From: Rhodocyclaceae bacterium
Lineage (GTDB): Bacteria; Pseudomonadota; Gammaproteobacteria; Burkholderiales; Rhodocyclaceae
Assembly: GCA_023383815.1 (NCBI GenBank)
Contig: JAHDYG010000016.1
Location: 31,502-95,501, forward strand
Reading direction: 5' to 3'
DNA: 64,000 bases
This document shows, piece by piece, positions 54,003 to 61,903 of the stretch. A model generated the notes under the pieces. It searched no databases, was not told the origin of the DNA, and worked only from the letters and a program-made list of their open reading frames with translations. The position numbers and the translations under genes are program-made. Every line of letters begins with the position of its first letter. Position 1 is the stretch's first letter.

Positions 54003-54233
54003 ATGACCACCACTGCCATTCCGGCCGCCCTGACGGCCTTCGATGTTCTACCGGACTCTGCCATGGTCGACGTCAAGACCGTGGCCGGCGTCCTGGGGCG
54101 CTCCACGACGGCAATTTGGCGCGATTCCCGCACGGGGCGCATGCCGCGCCCGCTGAAGATCGGTCCCGCCTGCACCCGCTGGCAAGTCGGCGCAATCCGT
54201 CGCCATCTTGCGAGCCTGGAGGCGTCGTCATGA
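54003..54233 (+). CDS. AlpA/Cox-like helix-turn-helix regulator
   Basis: A 76-residue DNA-binding protein with a MerR/AlpA-type winged helix (MVDVKTVAGVLGRSTTAIWRDSRTGRMPRPLKIGP). In P4 and related satellites AlpA activates the integrase gene or excision. The ATG at 54003 follows a GAGAAGCGAG stretch; the in-frame extension to 53973 is less likely. The stop overlaps the next ATG (ATGA). Confidence 0.82.
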   Translation: MTTTAIPAALTAFDVLPDSAMVDVKTVAGVLGRSTTAIWRDSRTGRMPRPLKIGPACTRWQVGAIRRHLASLEASS

Positions 54234-54385
54234 GTCGCCCGGACGACTACACCAAGCCATCCCGCAGCAATCGCCGCCAGAAGCGGTCATGGCGGCGCAA
54301 GAGCGGTGCGGTGCGGCCTGAATTGTTGGCGCTGGTTGTGCTGGCGCTTGTGTCGTGCCTGCTGCTGTCTGGGGTGCTGTCATGA
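54230..54385 (+). CDS. small single-pass membrane protein
   Basis: A 51-residue product: a strongly basic first half (KPSRSNRRQKRSWRRKSG) and one C-terminal transmembrane helix (ELLALVVLALVSCLLLSGVL). It overlaps both neighbours by ATGA junctions, so translation is coupled, which supports it being real. No family is recognised; positive-inside topology would put the basic part in the cytosol. Confidence 0.6.
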   Translation: MSRPDDYTKPSRSNRRQKRSWRRKSGAVRPELLALVVLALVSCLLLSGVLS

Positions 54386-54942
54386 GTGCGCCGGTTAGCA
54401 TGGAGTTTGCCCGGCTGATGTCGCGGGCAAACTCGGCAATGGGCCATCAGCATCCGGCAGATTTTCTGCTCACGAAGGCAGAACGCGCACGGCTGGCGAG
54501 ACTACTATCCGAGGCGCGCAAGCATGCCCAACGCAAGCGGGATAGCAAGCTGTTTGAGTACTGCGGCGCCCGCTTCCGCCTGATGACGTTCAACGGCTGG
54601 TTGATCGTGATGACTTGGAACGGCAGACCACTGGCCGGCCCCGTGCGCATCGATCGACGGTGCTTGACACCGTCGACCAGCCGGGGCATGATTCCACGTG
54701 CCTGCAAACAACAGGCAACGGGCGTCGCGGCCCGTATGACGAAGGCGGACGAATCCGCCACCCCGGCGGTTTTTTTACGTCCACCGCATGTGCTGCCTTT
54801 TCTATGGCGGGCCGTGTGGGGAAGCCGCAAGGCTTGCCGGTTCCTTTGTCCCGGTCCGCGAACCCCGCATCGGCCCGTCACCCCTTCGTCGCGGAAGGGG
54901 CGGGATTCAGACCGCAGACAAAGGAGCACCAGCCATGCGTAA
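54382..54942 (+). CDS. hypothetical protein, C-terminal part runs through a regulatory RNA region
   Basis: A 186-residue frame starting with an ATGA overlap. The first 100 residues (MSAPVSMEFARLMSRANSAM... up to about LIVMTWNGRPLAG) have a normal amino-acid mix. The remaining part is rich in Arg, Pro and Ser and is read across an attenuator and the C4-like RNA, so it may be read-through of non-coding sequence with no stop. The frame ends 8 bases inside the next gene. No homologue recognised. Confidence 0.5.
   Translation: MSAPVSMEFARLMSRANSAMGHQHPADFLLTKAERARLARLLSEARKHAQRKRDSKLFEYCGARFRLMTFNGWLIVMTWNGRPLAGPVRIDRRCLTPSTSRGMIPRACKQQATGVAARMTKADESATPAVFLRPPHVLPFLWRAVWGSRKACRFLCPGPRTPHRPVTPSSRKGRDSDRRQRSTSHA
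54742..54778 (+). promoter_or_regulatory. attenuator with mutually exclusive hairpins
   Basis: Three segments, GGCGGA (54744-54749), TCCGCC (54754-54759) and GGCGG (54765-54769), can form either hairpin 1 (first with second) or a terminator (second with third) followed by seven T (54770-54776). It stands 30 bases before the C4-like RNA. In P4 and P1 immunity a small RNA controls such termination. Confidence 0.6.
54806..54879 (+). ncRNA. C4-type antisense RNA (P4 CI RNA-like immunity RNA)
   Basis: A closing stem GGCGGGCCG/CGGCCCGTC (54806-54814 and 54871-54879) is extended by GTGGGG/CCCCGC and encloses two hairpins, AAGCC-GCAA-GGCTT and CCGG-N9-CCGG. This branched layout with GTGGGG near the 5' part and AACCCC near the 3' part is that of the C4 RNA family, known from P1/P7 and P4-like prophages, where it pairs with the leader to cause premature termination. 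Its place in the leader of the replication genes fits. Family call is by recognition, without covariance search. Confidence 0.65.
54881..54900 (+). repeat. stable hairpin after the C4-like RNA
   Basis: CCCCTTC and GAAGGGG form a perfect 7-base-pair stem with a 6-base loop. There is no T-run, so it is not a typical terminator; it may help define the processed 3' end of the RNA. Confidence 0.5.
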
Positions 54943-55276
54943 CCCCGCATCGGGCATGCCTGCCCACGCGCCCACGGCGCACACCTTCACCTCCCCCCGT
55001 TTCACCCCCGGCCCCTGGCATGAACACAGCCATCGCCAGATCGGCCCCGACGCCGGCATCGTCTGCGAAGTCTGGTCCGCCCTCGGCTGGGGCGATACCG
55101 CCATCGCCGAAGCCGACGCCAACGTTCACCTGATCGCCGCCGCGCCCGCCTTGCATGCTGCCCTGCTCGCCGCGCTGGATGTGGTTGCAGGCTGCAACGC
55201 CGATGGTGCGCACAACGACACCGTTAAGACAATCCGCGCCGCGCTGGCGCTGGCTCAAGGGGAACATCATGAGTGA
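54935..55276 (+). CDS. hypothetical phage protein
   Basis: A 113-residue protein with the block RFTPGPWHEH, then DANVHLIAAAPALHAALLAALD, a pattern frequent in small phage and prophage early proteins of unknown role. AAGGAG lies upstream of the ATG. It is the first gene after the C4-type RNA and opens a chain of overlapping genes leading to the replication proteins. Confidence 0.75.
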   Translation: MRNPASGMPAHAPTAHTFTSPRFTPGPWHEHSHRQIGPDAGIVCEVWSALGWGDTAIAEADANVHLIAAAPALHAALLAALDVVAGCNADGAHNDTVKTIRAALALAQGEHHE

Positions 55277-55526
55277 CTGCAAGAGATCTGACACCGGGCG
55301 CCTGGTGGCCGAGTTGGGCGACGCGGCCGAAGTCCTGACGCTGATGCACGACTTTTTCCGGATCATCCGCGAAGACGCCCTGAAGCTGCCGGAGACACTC
55401 AACACGGAGCTGATCTGCCGCATCGCCGCGCATGCCGAAACCGTCGCGATCGAAGAGGCCAGCCGTTTGGAATGGCTGCTCCGTGAAACTCGGGCAGAAA
55501 CGCCGAGGTGTGACCATGGGGAGTAG
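55269..55526 (+). CDS. hypothetical protein
   Basis: An 85-residue, mostly helical acidic protein (LVAELGDAAEVLTLMHDFFRIIRED...). It overlaps the preceding gene by 8 bases and the following by 11, so it belongs to the same translation chain. No family recognised. Confidence 0.6.
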   Translation: MSDCKRSDTGRLVAELGDAAEVLTLMHDFFRIIREDALKLPETLNTELICRIAAHAETVAIEEASRLEWLLRETRAETPRCDHGE

Positions 55527-55710
55527 GCAACCGCCCATCGCCCGGCCCGGTACGGGCTTCAACGCCAGCGGCCAGATGGTTCGCCGCTGGCGGGTCAGTC
55601 TGGTCGGCCGCGCGCCCTTCACTGTCATTTGTGTGCAGGGCGCCACGGCTGCCGAGATTCGGCACATATGGCCGGGTGCCGTGCTGAAGGTGATGGACCG
55701 TGACGGCTGA
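55516..55710 (+). CDS. hypothetical small protein
   Basis: A 64-residue basic protein (MGSRQPPIARPGTGFNASG... VLKVMDRDG) that resembles small beta-rich phage proteins placed before primases, but no family is certain. It overlaps its neighbours by 11 bases on each side. Confidence 0.6.
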   Translation: MGSRQPPIARPGTGFNASGQMVRRWRVSLVGRAPFTVICVQGATAAEIRHIWPGAVLKVMDRDG

Positions 55711-56533
55711 GTTCATCGGCGCCATGATCGCCGCCGGCCTCGAACCCGTGAAACCGCTTGATCTTCCAGATGGGCAGATCGTGCGCTTCCGGGTCCGAGG
55801 CGATAAGAGCGGGTCTTGGAACGGTTGGGCCGTCCATCATCGCCTGCCGGCGCCGCATGGCGCTTTCGGCTCATGGCGGACGGGTGAGTCCCATTCCTGG
55901 CAGCCGGACACGGCCAAGCAACTGACGGCGGCAGAGCGAGCACAGATGCAGCGCGATCGAGCCGCCATGCGACAGGCGCGCGACGAGGAAGCCGCACGTG
56001 TCCAGGCGGCTGCAGCGGAACGCGCCAGAAGGTTATGGGACGGTGCGAAGCCGGCAACGGACGATCACCCGTATCTGCGCGCGAAAGGGGTGCATGCGTT
56101 CGGGCTACGCGCGCTGCGGGATCAACTTATGATCCCGGCGCGCGATACGGACGGGCGTCTATGCACGCTCCAGTTCATCGGGCCGGATGGCTCGAAACGC
56201 TTTCTGACCGGCGGGCGCATTAAGGGGTGCTATTACGCCATCGGCCGGCCGCGCGGTGTCTTGCTGCTTGCAGAAGGCTATGCAACGTCCGCCACGCTGC
56301 ACCAAGCGACCAAGCACGCGGTGGCCGCCTGCTTCAACTGCGGGAACCTGCTCCCTGTTGCCCGCGCACTGCGGGCGAAGTTTCCCCACATTCAAATCGT
56401 TGTCGCAGCCGACAACGACATCAACACCACCGGGAATCCCGGCCTGACCGCCGCACGCGCCGCAGCTCGCGCGGTTGCCGGGTGCGTGGCGGTTCCGACA
56501 TTCGATAAGGAAAACCATGGGCAACCCGAGTGA
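55700..56533 (+). CDS. TOPRIM-domain primase-like replication protein, GTG start
   Basis: A 277-residue protein. Residues 85-115 form a charged helix; then comes DDHPYLRAKGVHAFGLRAL, typical of the linker in phage and plasmid primase-helicases, and a TOPRIM fold with VLLLAEGYATSATLH (the catalytic Glu) and VVAADND (Asp pair). It lacks the N-terminal zinc-finger module of full primases. With the next gene it would provide replication initiation of the element. It begins at a GTG 11 bases before the end of the previous gene. Confidence 0.85.
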   Translation: MTAEFIGAMIAAGLEPVKPLDLPDGQIVRFRVRGDKSGSWNGWAVHHRLPAPHGAFGSWRTGESHSWQPDTAKQLTAAERAQMQRDRAAMRQARDEEAARVQAAAAERARRLWDGAKPATDDHPYLRAKGVHAFGLRALRDQLMIPARDTDGRLCTLQFIGPDGSKRFLTGGRIKGCYYAIGRPRGVLLLAEGYATSATLHQATKHAVAACFNCGNLLPVARALRAKFPHIQIVVAADNDINTTGNPGLTAARAAARAVAGCVAVPTFDKENHGQPE

Positions 56534-57926
56534 CTTTAACGACCTCGAAGCCATTGCCGGCCCGTTGGCGGTGAGAGCCGCCGTCGACAAGGCGCTGGCC
56601 GATGCGACCACGCCCGGCACCGATAGCGCCCGCCAGCGCGACGACAGCCCGCTGACACCGCCGCAGATGCGCCCCGAGGGCTTCCCGCCGCTGCTCAAGG
56701 AGATATGCGAGGCCGCGTGCGAGAACTCCGAGGCGCACCCGGTGGCGGTGGCTTTCAATGTGCTGCTGTTCTTCTGCGCCATGGTCGGGCGCACCGCGTT
56801 TCAGCGGATCGGCGATGCGGTAATCCACTGTCGCCTGTACGGGATCATCGCGGGCAAATCCGGCAAGGCCCGCAAGGGCACATCCGAAACGCTGGTGCGG
56901 CTGCTGTTCTCGATTGTTGACACCAAGCTGGATGAACGCATCAAGTCCGGCGCGCGGCTGCGTATCCATGCGGGCGGGCTATCGACCGGCGAGGGCATCG
57001 CCTACGCGATCCGGGACGCCAAGGAAGCGGACGATGCCGGCAAAGGTGGTGACACCGGCGTCGCAGACAAGCGGCTGTTGGTGCTTGAGGCGGAGTTCGC
57101 CACGACGCTGGCGTGCAGTCGGCGCGAGGGGAGCACGCTATCGCCGACCGTGCGCAACCTGTGGGACGGCCGCGACATCGAGCCATTGACCAAGACCGCG
57201 ACCACCCGCGCGAGCCACCCGCATGTGGTGATAGGCGGACACATCACCGGGCAGGAACTGCGCGAGAAGGCGACCGATGGCGACACCGCCAACGGGCTGC
57301 TGAATCGCTTCATGGTGTTGTTCGTCTATCGCCCCAAGCTGGTGCCGCTGCCCAAGCCCACCAGGGCGGCATCCATCGAGTGGCTGGCGCAGCGCCTGAC
57401 CTGCGCCGTGATGGCGGCAACCGGCGGCAACCTGCACGGCAACTGCGAACGCGAAGTGCGCCTGGGCGACGAAGCGGCCGAACTGTGGTGCGAGCTGTAC
57501 CCGCATTTGACCCGCGACCGTGAAGGCAAGATCGGCAGTCTGCTCGCGCGCACTGAAGTCTATGCACGGATGCTCGCCATGATATTCGCCTTGCTCGACA
57601 GCCGCGACGAGATCGAGCCATGTGACCTTCTGGCTGCGATGGCCTGGATCGACTACTGGGCGGAGTCTGCCGCCTATGTGTTCCGCACGGGTGACGGCGA
57701 GGATGACCAAGTGAGTGAGTTCGAGGCGGAAGTTCTTGAGCTGATCCGCACACAGCCGGGCATCACCCTGACCGCGATACAACGCCACTGGCACAACAAC
57801 AAGGTGAAGCCGGTCAAGGCCGCACTGGAGCGGCTCACCAGCATGGCGCCGCCGCTGATCGTTGCGCGCAAGGAAGCCGCATCGCCCGGCAATGGTCGGG
57901 CACCAGTGCGCTACTGGGCGGGGTAA
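56517..57926 (+). CDS. DUF3987 replicative helicase-like ATPase
   Basis: A 469-residue protein of the DUF3987 family, with a Walker-A-like GKSGKARKGTS, a Walker-B-like LLVLEAEFATTL and GHITGQELRE. A C-terminal winged-helix part follows (LIRTQPGITLTAIQRHWHNN). DUF3987 proteins are found with TOPRIM primases in prophages and satellites and are thought to be hexameric helicases. It overlaps the TOPRIM gene by 17 bases, and an iteron-rich region follows directly, consistent with an origin-binding or loading role. Confidence 0.87.
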   Translation: MGNPSDFNDLEAIAGPLAVRAAVDKALADATTPGTDSARQRDDSPLTPPQMRPEGFPPLLKEICEAACENSEAHPVAVAFNVLLFFCAMVGRTAFQRIGDAVIHCRLYGIIAGKSGKARKGTSETLVRLLFSIVDTKLDERIKSGARLRIHAGGLSTGEGIAYAIRDAKEADDAGKGGDTGVADKRLLVLEAEFATTLACSRREGSTLSPTVRNLWDGRDIEPLTKTATTRASHPHVVIGGHITGQELREKATDGDTANGLLNRFMVLFVYRPKLVPLPKPTRAASIEWLAQRLTCAVMAATGGNLHGNCEREVRLGDEAAELWCELYPHLTRDREGKIGSLLARTEVYARMLAMIFALLDSRDEIEPCDLLAAMAWIDYWAESAAYVFRTGDGEDDQVSEFEAEVLELIRTQPGITLTAIQRHWHNNKVKPVKAALERLTSMAPPLIVARKEAASPGNGRAPVRYWAG

Positions 57927-58272
57927 GGGTCGCGCACGTGCGAACGAATTTAACGAATTTGACGAATTAACAGACAGCACAAGGCATGCAGCAGCGAAAG
58001 AACTACGAAAGAACTACGAACTTAGACCCCACCAATGACAGACCCGGACCCCTTCTTTCGTAAATTCGTTTTTTCAGTTCGTAGCTGAAACCCTTGCCAC
58101 GCTTGATGTTTAGTCAAATTCGTCAAATTCGTGAGAAGGGAATTGGAAGGATCAAGGCGGTGACGGCTGCGGGTCCTCCCACGGAGCGAACACCGAGGGT
58201 AATTCGCACCTCGATCCTTCTCTAGCTATAGCCCATTCCTATTAGGAAACTGGAAACAAATGAGGCAGACAA
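57927..58272. other. intergenic iteron region, candidate replication origin of element 1
   Basis: 346 bases without a gene, AT-richer than its surroundings. Three 9-base iterons (A/GACGAATTN) stand in tandem at 57943-57969; the inverse (CAAATTCGT) is found twice in tandem at 58115-58132 and once at 58062-58069. An 11-base unit CGAAAGAACTA is repeated twice at 57995-58016. Such opposed iteron clusters next to a primase and helicase are the layout of P4-type ori and crr. Function is inferred. Confidence 0.6.
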
Positions 58273-58689
58273 ATGAGACAAGCTGAACTGTGTGAAGCCC
58301 TCGGATTGAGCAAAGGGCAGGTGTCCAAGCTGGTGGCGCGTGGAATGCCGACCGATTCCGTGGCGAATGCCGAAGCCTGGCGGCGCCGGAACCTTGAACC
58401 GATGATGGTTGCCAGCCACGCGGCGAAGAAGCGCCCCAGTCCGGCGGAGCCTACACCGCCCGTGAACCCCATCGATGCGGTCCTGTTCGGCGTCCTGCCG
58501 CGACTGCTGCTTGATCGGCTGGAACTGCTCGCCGTGCTCGTTGATGCCGGGATCGAGCCGACCCCCGAAGATCTTGACGCCATCGGCGCGGGTCTGGCAG
58601 GGCATCTATCCCGCGTGCTGATCGAATACCTGGGGTGCCCGCAGCGAGATCTGAACTTGCCGGACTGGCTGAGTGACGGCGACCAATGA
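58273..58689 (+). CDS. HTH protein, small-terminase (Nu1)-like
   Basis: A 138-residue protein. Its first 40 residues (MRQAELCEALGLSKGQVSKLVARGMP...) form a winged helix like that of phage Nu1-type small terminase subunits, which recognise the packaging site; the rest is helical and Pro/Leu-rich. It comes right after the iteron region and before the capsid gene, the place where satellites carry terS. A transcription regulator is the alternative. It overlaps the next gene by ATGA. Confidence 0.65.
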   Translation: MRQAELCEALGLSKGQVSKLVARGMPTDSVANAEAWRRRNLEPMMVASHAAKKRPSPAEPTPPVNPIDAVLFGVLPRLLLDRLELLAVLVDAGIEPTPEDLDAIGAGLAGHLSRVLIEYLGCPQRDLNLPDWLSDGDQ

Positions 58690-59072
58690 ACGCGACCTAT
58701 GAACTCGCTCGGCGCGCTGCTGACGGTGACTTTGCGCCTGATGTGCGCGCATGGCTCCAGCAGGCGATGACCGACTGTTTAGGCGGCTGCCCGATCACGA
58801 TAACCGCCTCCGATCGGCTTGCAGCGCGCAATCATTCCATCGTCCAGGCCGCGAACCTGTTGGATGATGGCGGCTCGACCTGGGACACGGCCGGGCGCCT
58901 GGCGCGCGAGATCAAGCGCTTTGAGAGTGACGTTCTACCACGTGTGCGCCGAGGATCGCGCATCCCCCTGACCAACGTACAGGCGCACTTGTTGGCAGCA
59001 CACCAGGCCGCAGAAGGGCGACTACTGCGATCGCGTGAAAGACTCTACGCGCTACTGACGCAATACGCATAG
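58686..59072 (+). CDS. hypothetical protein before capsid gene
   Basis: A 128-residue helical, basic protein (ELARRAADGDFAPDVRAWLQQ ... RLLRSRERLYALLTQYA). No family is recognised. Coupled by ATGA to the HTH gene and 74 bases before the capsid gene; a packaging or scaffold role is possible by position only. Confidence 0.6.
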   Translation: MNATYELARRAADGDFAPDVRAWLQQAMTDCLGGCPITITASDRLAARNHSIVQAANLLDDGGSTWDTAGRLAREIKRFESDVLPRVRRGSRIPLTNVQAHLLAAHQAAEGRLLRSRERLYALLTQYA

Positions 59073-59146
59073 CCTCGTAAGTTCTATGGATGCATCCTGT
59101 TACTGCCACACAGGCATATAGCCGGGCCACCAACAGGAGAAATACC

Positions 59147-60205
59147 GTGAACTTTCAAGACATTGGGCAAGCACTATCCAGTGCGATCCGTGCACGTGCA
59201 GGACACCCCGTCGCGCACCCGCACCCGGACACAGAACAATTCCATGATGCGCCGCTGTCGACCGCAGCCCGCGCGGTGGCCGAGGTTGCTATTGCTCACG
59301 GCCGAATGCGCACGCCAGCCTCCCCCCAAGCGGTGCTTGGCATGGGTTTGAATTCGGCAGATTTTGGCCTTGCGCTTAGCACTGCCATGCGTGACATGAT
59401 CCACGTGTCCTATCAAGCTGCGGCCGAACACCTGAGCTTCTGCAAGAGCCTCCCGGCTTCGAGCTTCGCACCACAGGAGTTCCTTGGCGCGGATGCTGAC
59501 CTGACCCTTGATGCGGTCCCGGAAGGCTCCGAATTCAAAGCCGCGCGCATCCACGTCGACGGCCAGCGCGAGAAGGCAACTCTTGCGACCTACGGGAAAA
59601 ACGTTTCGATCACCCGGCAAACGATCGCAAACGACGATCTCGACTCGCTGACGAACTTTTTTGGAGGTCTCGGGGTGGCGGCCAGCCGGAAAGAGGCCCA
59701 AATGATTTACACCACGTTGGAGGGCAATCCAACACTAGCCGATGGCGAGGCGATGTTTCACGCTGACCACGGGAATATTGTTTCGCTCGCATTTGGTGAA
59801 GCAGCGCTCGGTGACGCCGTTCGAGCACTGCGACAACAACCGACGAAGGCCGGGAACCTTGCCAACCTGCGGCCAGCCGTGTTGCTGGTGGCGTCCGACA
59901 TCGAGTTTGCAGCCCGCAAAATAGTGCATGAGTCCGGCATGGCGGTCGCCGTCACTGCTGCCCCACATCGTCCCGTTGAGGTTGTCGGTTCCGCATGGCT
60001 CCCCACCGGTAGGTTCTACCTGTTTGCGAGTCCGGATGTCGCGCCGGCAATCGGGCGGTTGTTTCTCAAGGGGTCCGGCGACACAAGCATCATTGTCGGG
60101 CCGGGACTCCGCCCCGAAAACTACGACGGGCAGATTCTTGGCGTCCGCGCTGATCTAGGGGTGCTGCCGTTGGGCCGTGTAGGCGTGATTCGTGGGGGTG
60201 TTTGA
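59147..60205 (+). CDS. Mu gpT-like major capsid protein, GTG start
   Basis: A 352-residue protein whose middle and end match the Mu gpT / HK97-fold capsid family: ATYGKNVSITRQTIANDDLD, then EAQMIYTTLEGNPTLADGEAMFHADHGN, and a C-terminal domain with VLLVASDIEFAARKI. In related phages this region is often fused to a ClpP-like prohead protease; here it stands alone. The GTG at 59147 follows AGGAGA by six bases; the in-frame extension to 59090 is less likely. No portal or large terminase gene is in the element, so assembly would need a helper or an unusual particle. Confidence 0.85.
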   Translation: MNFQDIGQALSSAIRARAGHPVAHPHPDTEQFHDAPLSTAARAVAEVAIAHGRMRTPASPQAVLGMGLNSADFGLALSTAMRDMIHVSYQAAAEHLSFCKSLPASSFAPQEFLGADADLTLDAVPEGSEFKAARIHVDGQREKATLATYGKNVSITRQTIANDDLDSLTNFFGGLGVAASRKEAQMIYTTLEGNPTLADGEAMFHADHGNIVSLAFGEAALGDAVRALRQQPTKAGNLANLRPAVLLVASDIEFAARKIVHESGMAVAVTAAPHRPVEVVGSAWLPTGRFYLFASPDVAPAIGRLFLKGSGDTSIIVGPGLRPENYDGQILGVRADLGVLPLGRVGVIRGGV

Positions 60206-60207
60206 CC

Positions 60208-60648
60208 ATGACGACCGATACCGTGCAGGCTTACCGCGCCGCGCTGAAGTTGTTTCAGAAAGATGAGGCAGCGTTGCACAAAGCGATGCAGGCGCTCGAC
60301 GCTGCCCGCGAGATCGCCGACCCGAGCCAGATAACCAAGGCACGGGGATACGCTCGGGCGGCAGAGATTAAAGCGGAAGAGTCATGGCTTGAACTTGTCG
60401 GTGCAACGCGCCAGTACTGGAAGCATCGTGCAGAAGCTTTGCGCAAACAGTTGGCCGATGTCGCGCCGCTGGTTGCGGAATACGATAGCGCGCTTCGTGC
60501 AGCCGGAAGTTTGGTCCCGAACGCCGGGCTTGAGTTGATTCGCACGGCCTTGCGCCCGTGGTCTCCGCCGAAAGACTTTGAGATCCCCCTTGATGTACCG
60601 GCATCGAAGGTGCTGAACGATGCCGAGCGCGATTGCGGTATCTGGTGA
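60208..60648 (+). CDS. hypothetical protein of the capsid module
   Basis: A 146-residue protein with a long helical first half (YRAALKLFQKDEAALHKAMQA...; KHRAEALRKQLADVAPLVAEYD) likely to form coiled coils. It starts 2 bases after the capsid gene, so it is co-translated with it. It could be a scaffold or decoration protein, but no family is recognised. Confidence 0.65.
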   Translation: MTTDTVQAYRAALKLFQKDEAALHKAMQALDAAREIADPSQITKARGYARAAEIKAEESWLELVGATRQYWKHRAEALRKQLADVAPLVAEYDSALRAAGSLVPNAGLELIRTALRPWSPPKDFEIPLDVPASKVLNDAERDCGIW

Positions 60649-60715
60649 CAACTTCAACGGCGCTGCACGCGGATGGCTCCGACCGTGCATCGCTCCGGGC
60701 GCTTAGGCGCGAGGT

Positions 60716-60746
60716 GGTTCCGGCGGGGCGGCTGACCCGGCACACC
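60716..60746 (+). repeat. 31-bp imperfect direct repeat, copy 1
   Basis: GGTTCCGG-N4-GCGGCTGACC-N3-CAC-N-CC; a second copy at 60988-61018 keeps the same pattern. Each copy precedes a small gene (60771 and 61042). Confidence 0.6.
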
Positions 60747-60770
60747 ACTACCTCTTACGGAGAAACGATC

Positions 60771-60983
60771 ATGACAAGCGTCTATGAGGTCCGCGGTCTG
60801 TGCGAGCGGCGCGGCATCAAAGTCGAGCCATTCGGGCAAGGCTTCCGCCTACGCGGGGCCGGCTGTGACATCTTGGTAGCCGATTTGACGGCCGTCACGC
60901 CCGCCGACTTGCTGCCGACACCCGATGCACGCCAGCATGCGCTAAAGGCCATCAGAGAGAGCTACCCGCGCCACTGGATGTGA
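60771..60983 (+). CDS. small hypothetical protein
   Basis: A 70-residue protein (MTSVYEVRGLCERRGIKVEPFG...). GGAG lies 10 bases before the ATG. It resembles small beta-alpha phage proteins without a known function; no family recognised. Confidence 0.55.
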   Translation: MTSVYEVRGLCERRGIKVEPFGQGFRLRGAGCDILVADLTAVTPADLLPTPDARQHALKAIRESYPRHWM

Positions 60984-60987
60984 GTGC

Positions 60988-61018
60988 GGTTCCGGATGAG
61001 CGGCTGACCAGACACGCC
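60988..61018 (+). repeat. 31-bp imperfect direct repeat, copy 2
   Basis: Same pattern as 60716-60746 (GGTTCCGG-N4-GCGGCTGACC), 272 bases further on and just before the last gene of the element. Confidence 0.6.
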
Positions 61019-61041
61019 CCACCTGCTTCATGGAGATGCAC

Positions 61042-61794
61042 ATGGCACTTCCCCTTGCACTTATCGGCCGCCTTGCTGGCGGGCTTGCCCGCACCGGCGG
61101 GCGCCTGGCCGTTCGCGCCGACACATCCGATCTTGAACGCAAGATTTCGAAACTCGTTCGCGACTCGGAGCGCCAGATCCGCTATGCAACCGCCGTCGCG
61201 CTCACCCGCACCGCTCGCGCTGTGCCGGCTGCTGCATCGAAGGAACTCGAATCGGTTTTTGACAAGCCCAAGCCGTTCACCACGAAGCCAAGTGCATTTT
61301 TCACGCAGCCGGCCACGAAGGCGCGGCAGTACTCGGTGGTCGGCTTCAAAGACGCTCAGGCCCGCTACATGCGGTTTGGAATCACGGGTGGAACCAGGAC
61401 GCCGAAGGGCTTCGAGCGCAAGCTAAGCGGCCTGGGGATACTGCCGCCTGGCTGGATAGTGACCCCTGGGGCTGGCGCGCACCTGGACGGTCACGGGAAT
61501 ATTCCGCTGCGCACACTGAACAAGATCATTGACGCTTTGCAGAAGGGCGGGCCGGGCAGAACTGGGCGCTTGTTCGTTGTTCGACCAGGTGATACGAACC
61601 CCCGCGCCAAGCACTTGCGCCCTGGCATCTACCAGGCGCGCGAGCGACAGTTGACGCCGATTCTGTTGTTCGCGATGTCCGCCGCCTATCAGCCGCGATT
61701 CGACTTCGCAGGCGTCGTGCAGAAGGTGAAGGCCGAAACGTTTCCAGAAGAGTTTCGGCGCGCATACGAGAACGCGCAGAAGACCGCGCGGTGA
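61042..61794 (+). CDS. tail-completion / minor tail protein (gp10 or GpZ-like)
   Basis: A 250-residue protein with the pattern of phage neck or tail-completion proteins: VRADTSDLERKISKLVRDSERQIRYATAVALTRTA at 25-60 and a C-terminal MSAAYQPRFDFAGVVQKVK-type stretch. Such proteins join head and tail. The ATG at 61042 follows GGAG; an ATG at 61030 is in frame. It is the last gene of element 1. The assignment is by pattern and moderately sure; the element carries no tail genes for it to act with. Confidence 0.65.
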   Translation: MALPLALIGRLAGGLARTGGRLAVRADTSDLERKISKLVRDSERQIRYATAVALTRTARAVPAAASKELESVFDKPKPFTTKPSAFFTQPATKARQYSVVGFKDAQARYMRFGITGGTRTPKGFERKLSGLGILPPGWIVTPGAGAHLDGHGNIPLRTLNKIIDALQKGGPGRTGRLFVVRPGDTNPRAKHLRPGIYQARERQLTPILLFAMSAAYQPRFDFAGVVQKVKAETFPEEFRRAYENAQKTAR

Positions 61795-61843
61795 GCGGTC
61801 AAACCACGCGGTGTGGCCACGAATACCTGCCACCCGGTCACAT

Positions 61844-61863
61844 TGACGGTATTTCTGACGGTA
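61844..61863. promoter_or_regulatory. right arm-type integrase sites
   Basis: TGACGGTA at 61844-61851 and 61856-61863 with a 12-base period, the same arrangement as at 51728-51747, and the second is again followed by TAC. Confidence 0.6.
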
Positions 61864-61903
61864 TACGGAAGAACCGCGAGCGCACAGGTGTTGTAATCAA
61901 AAG

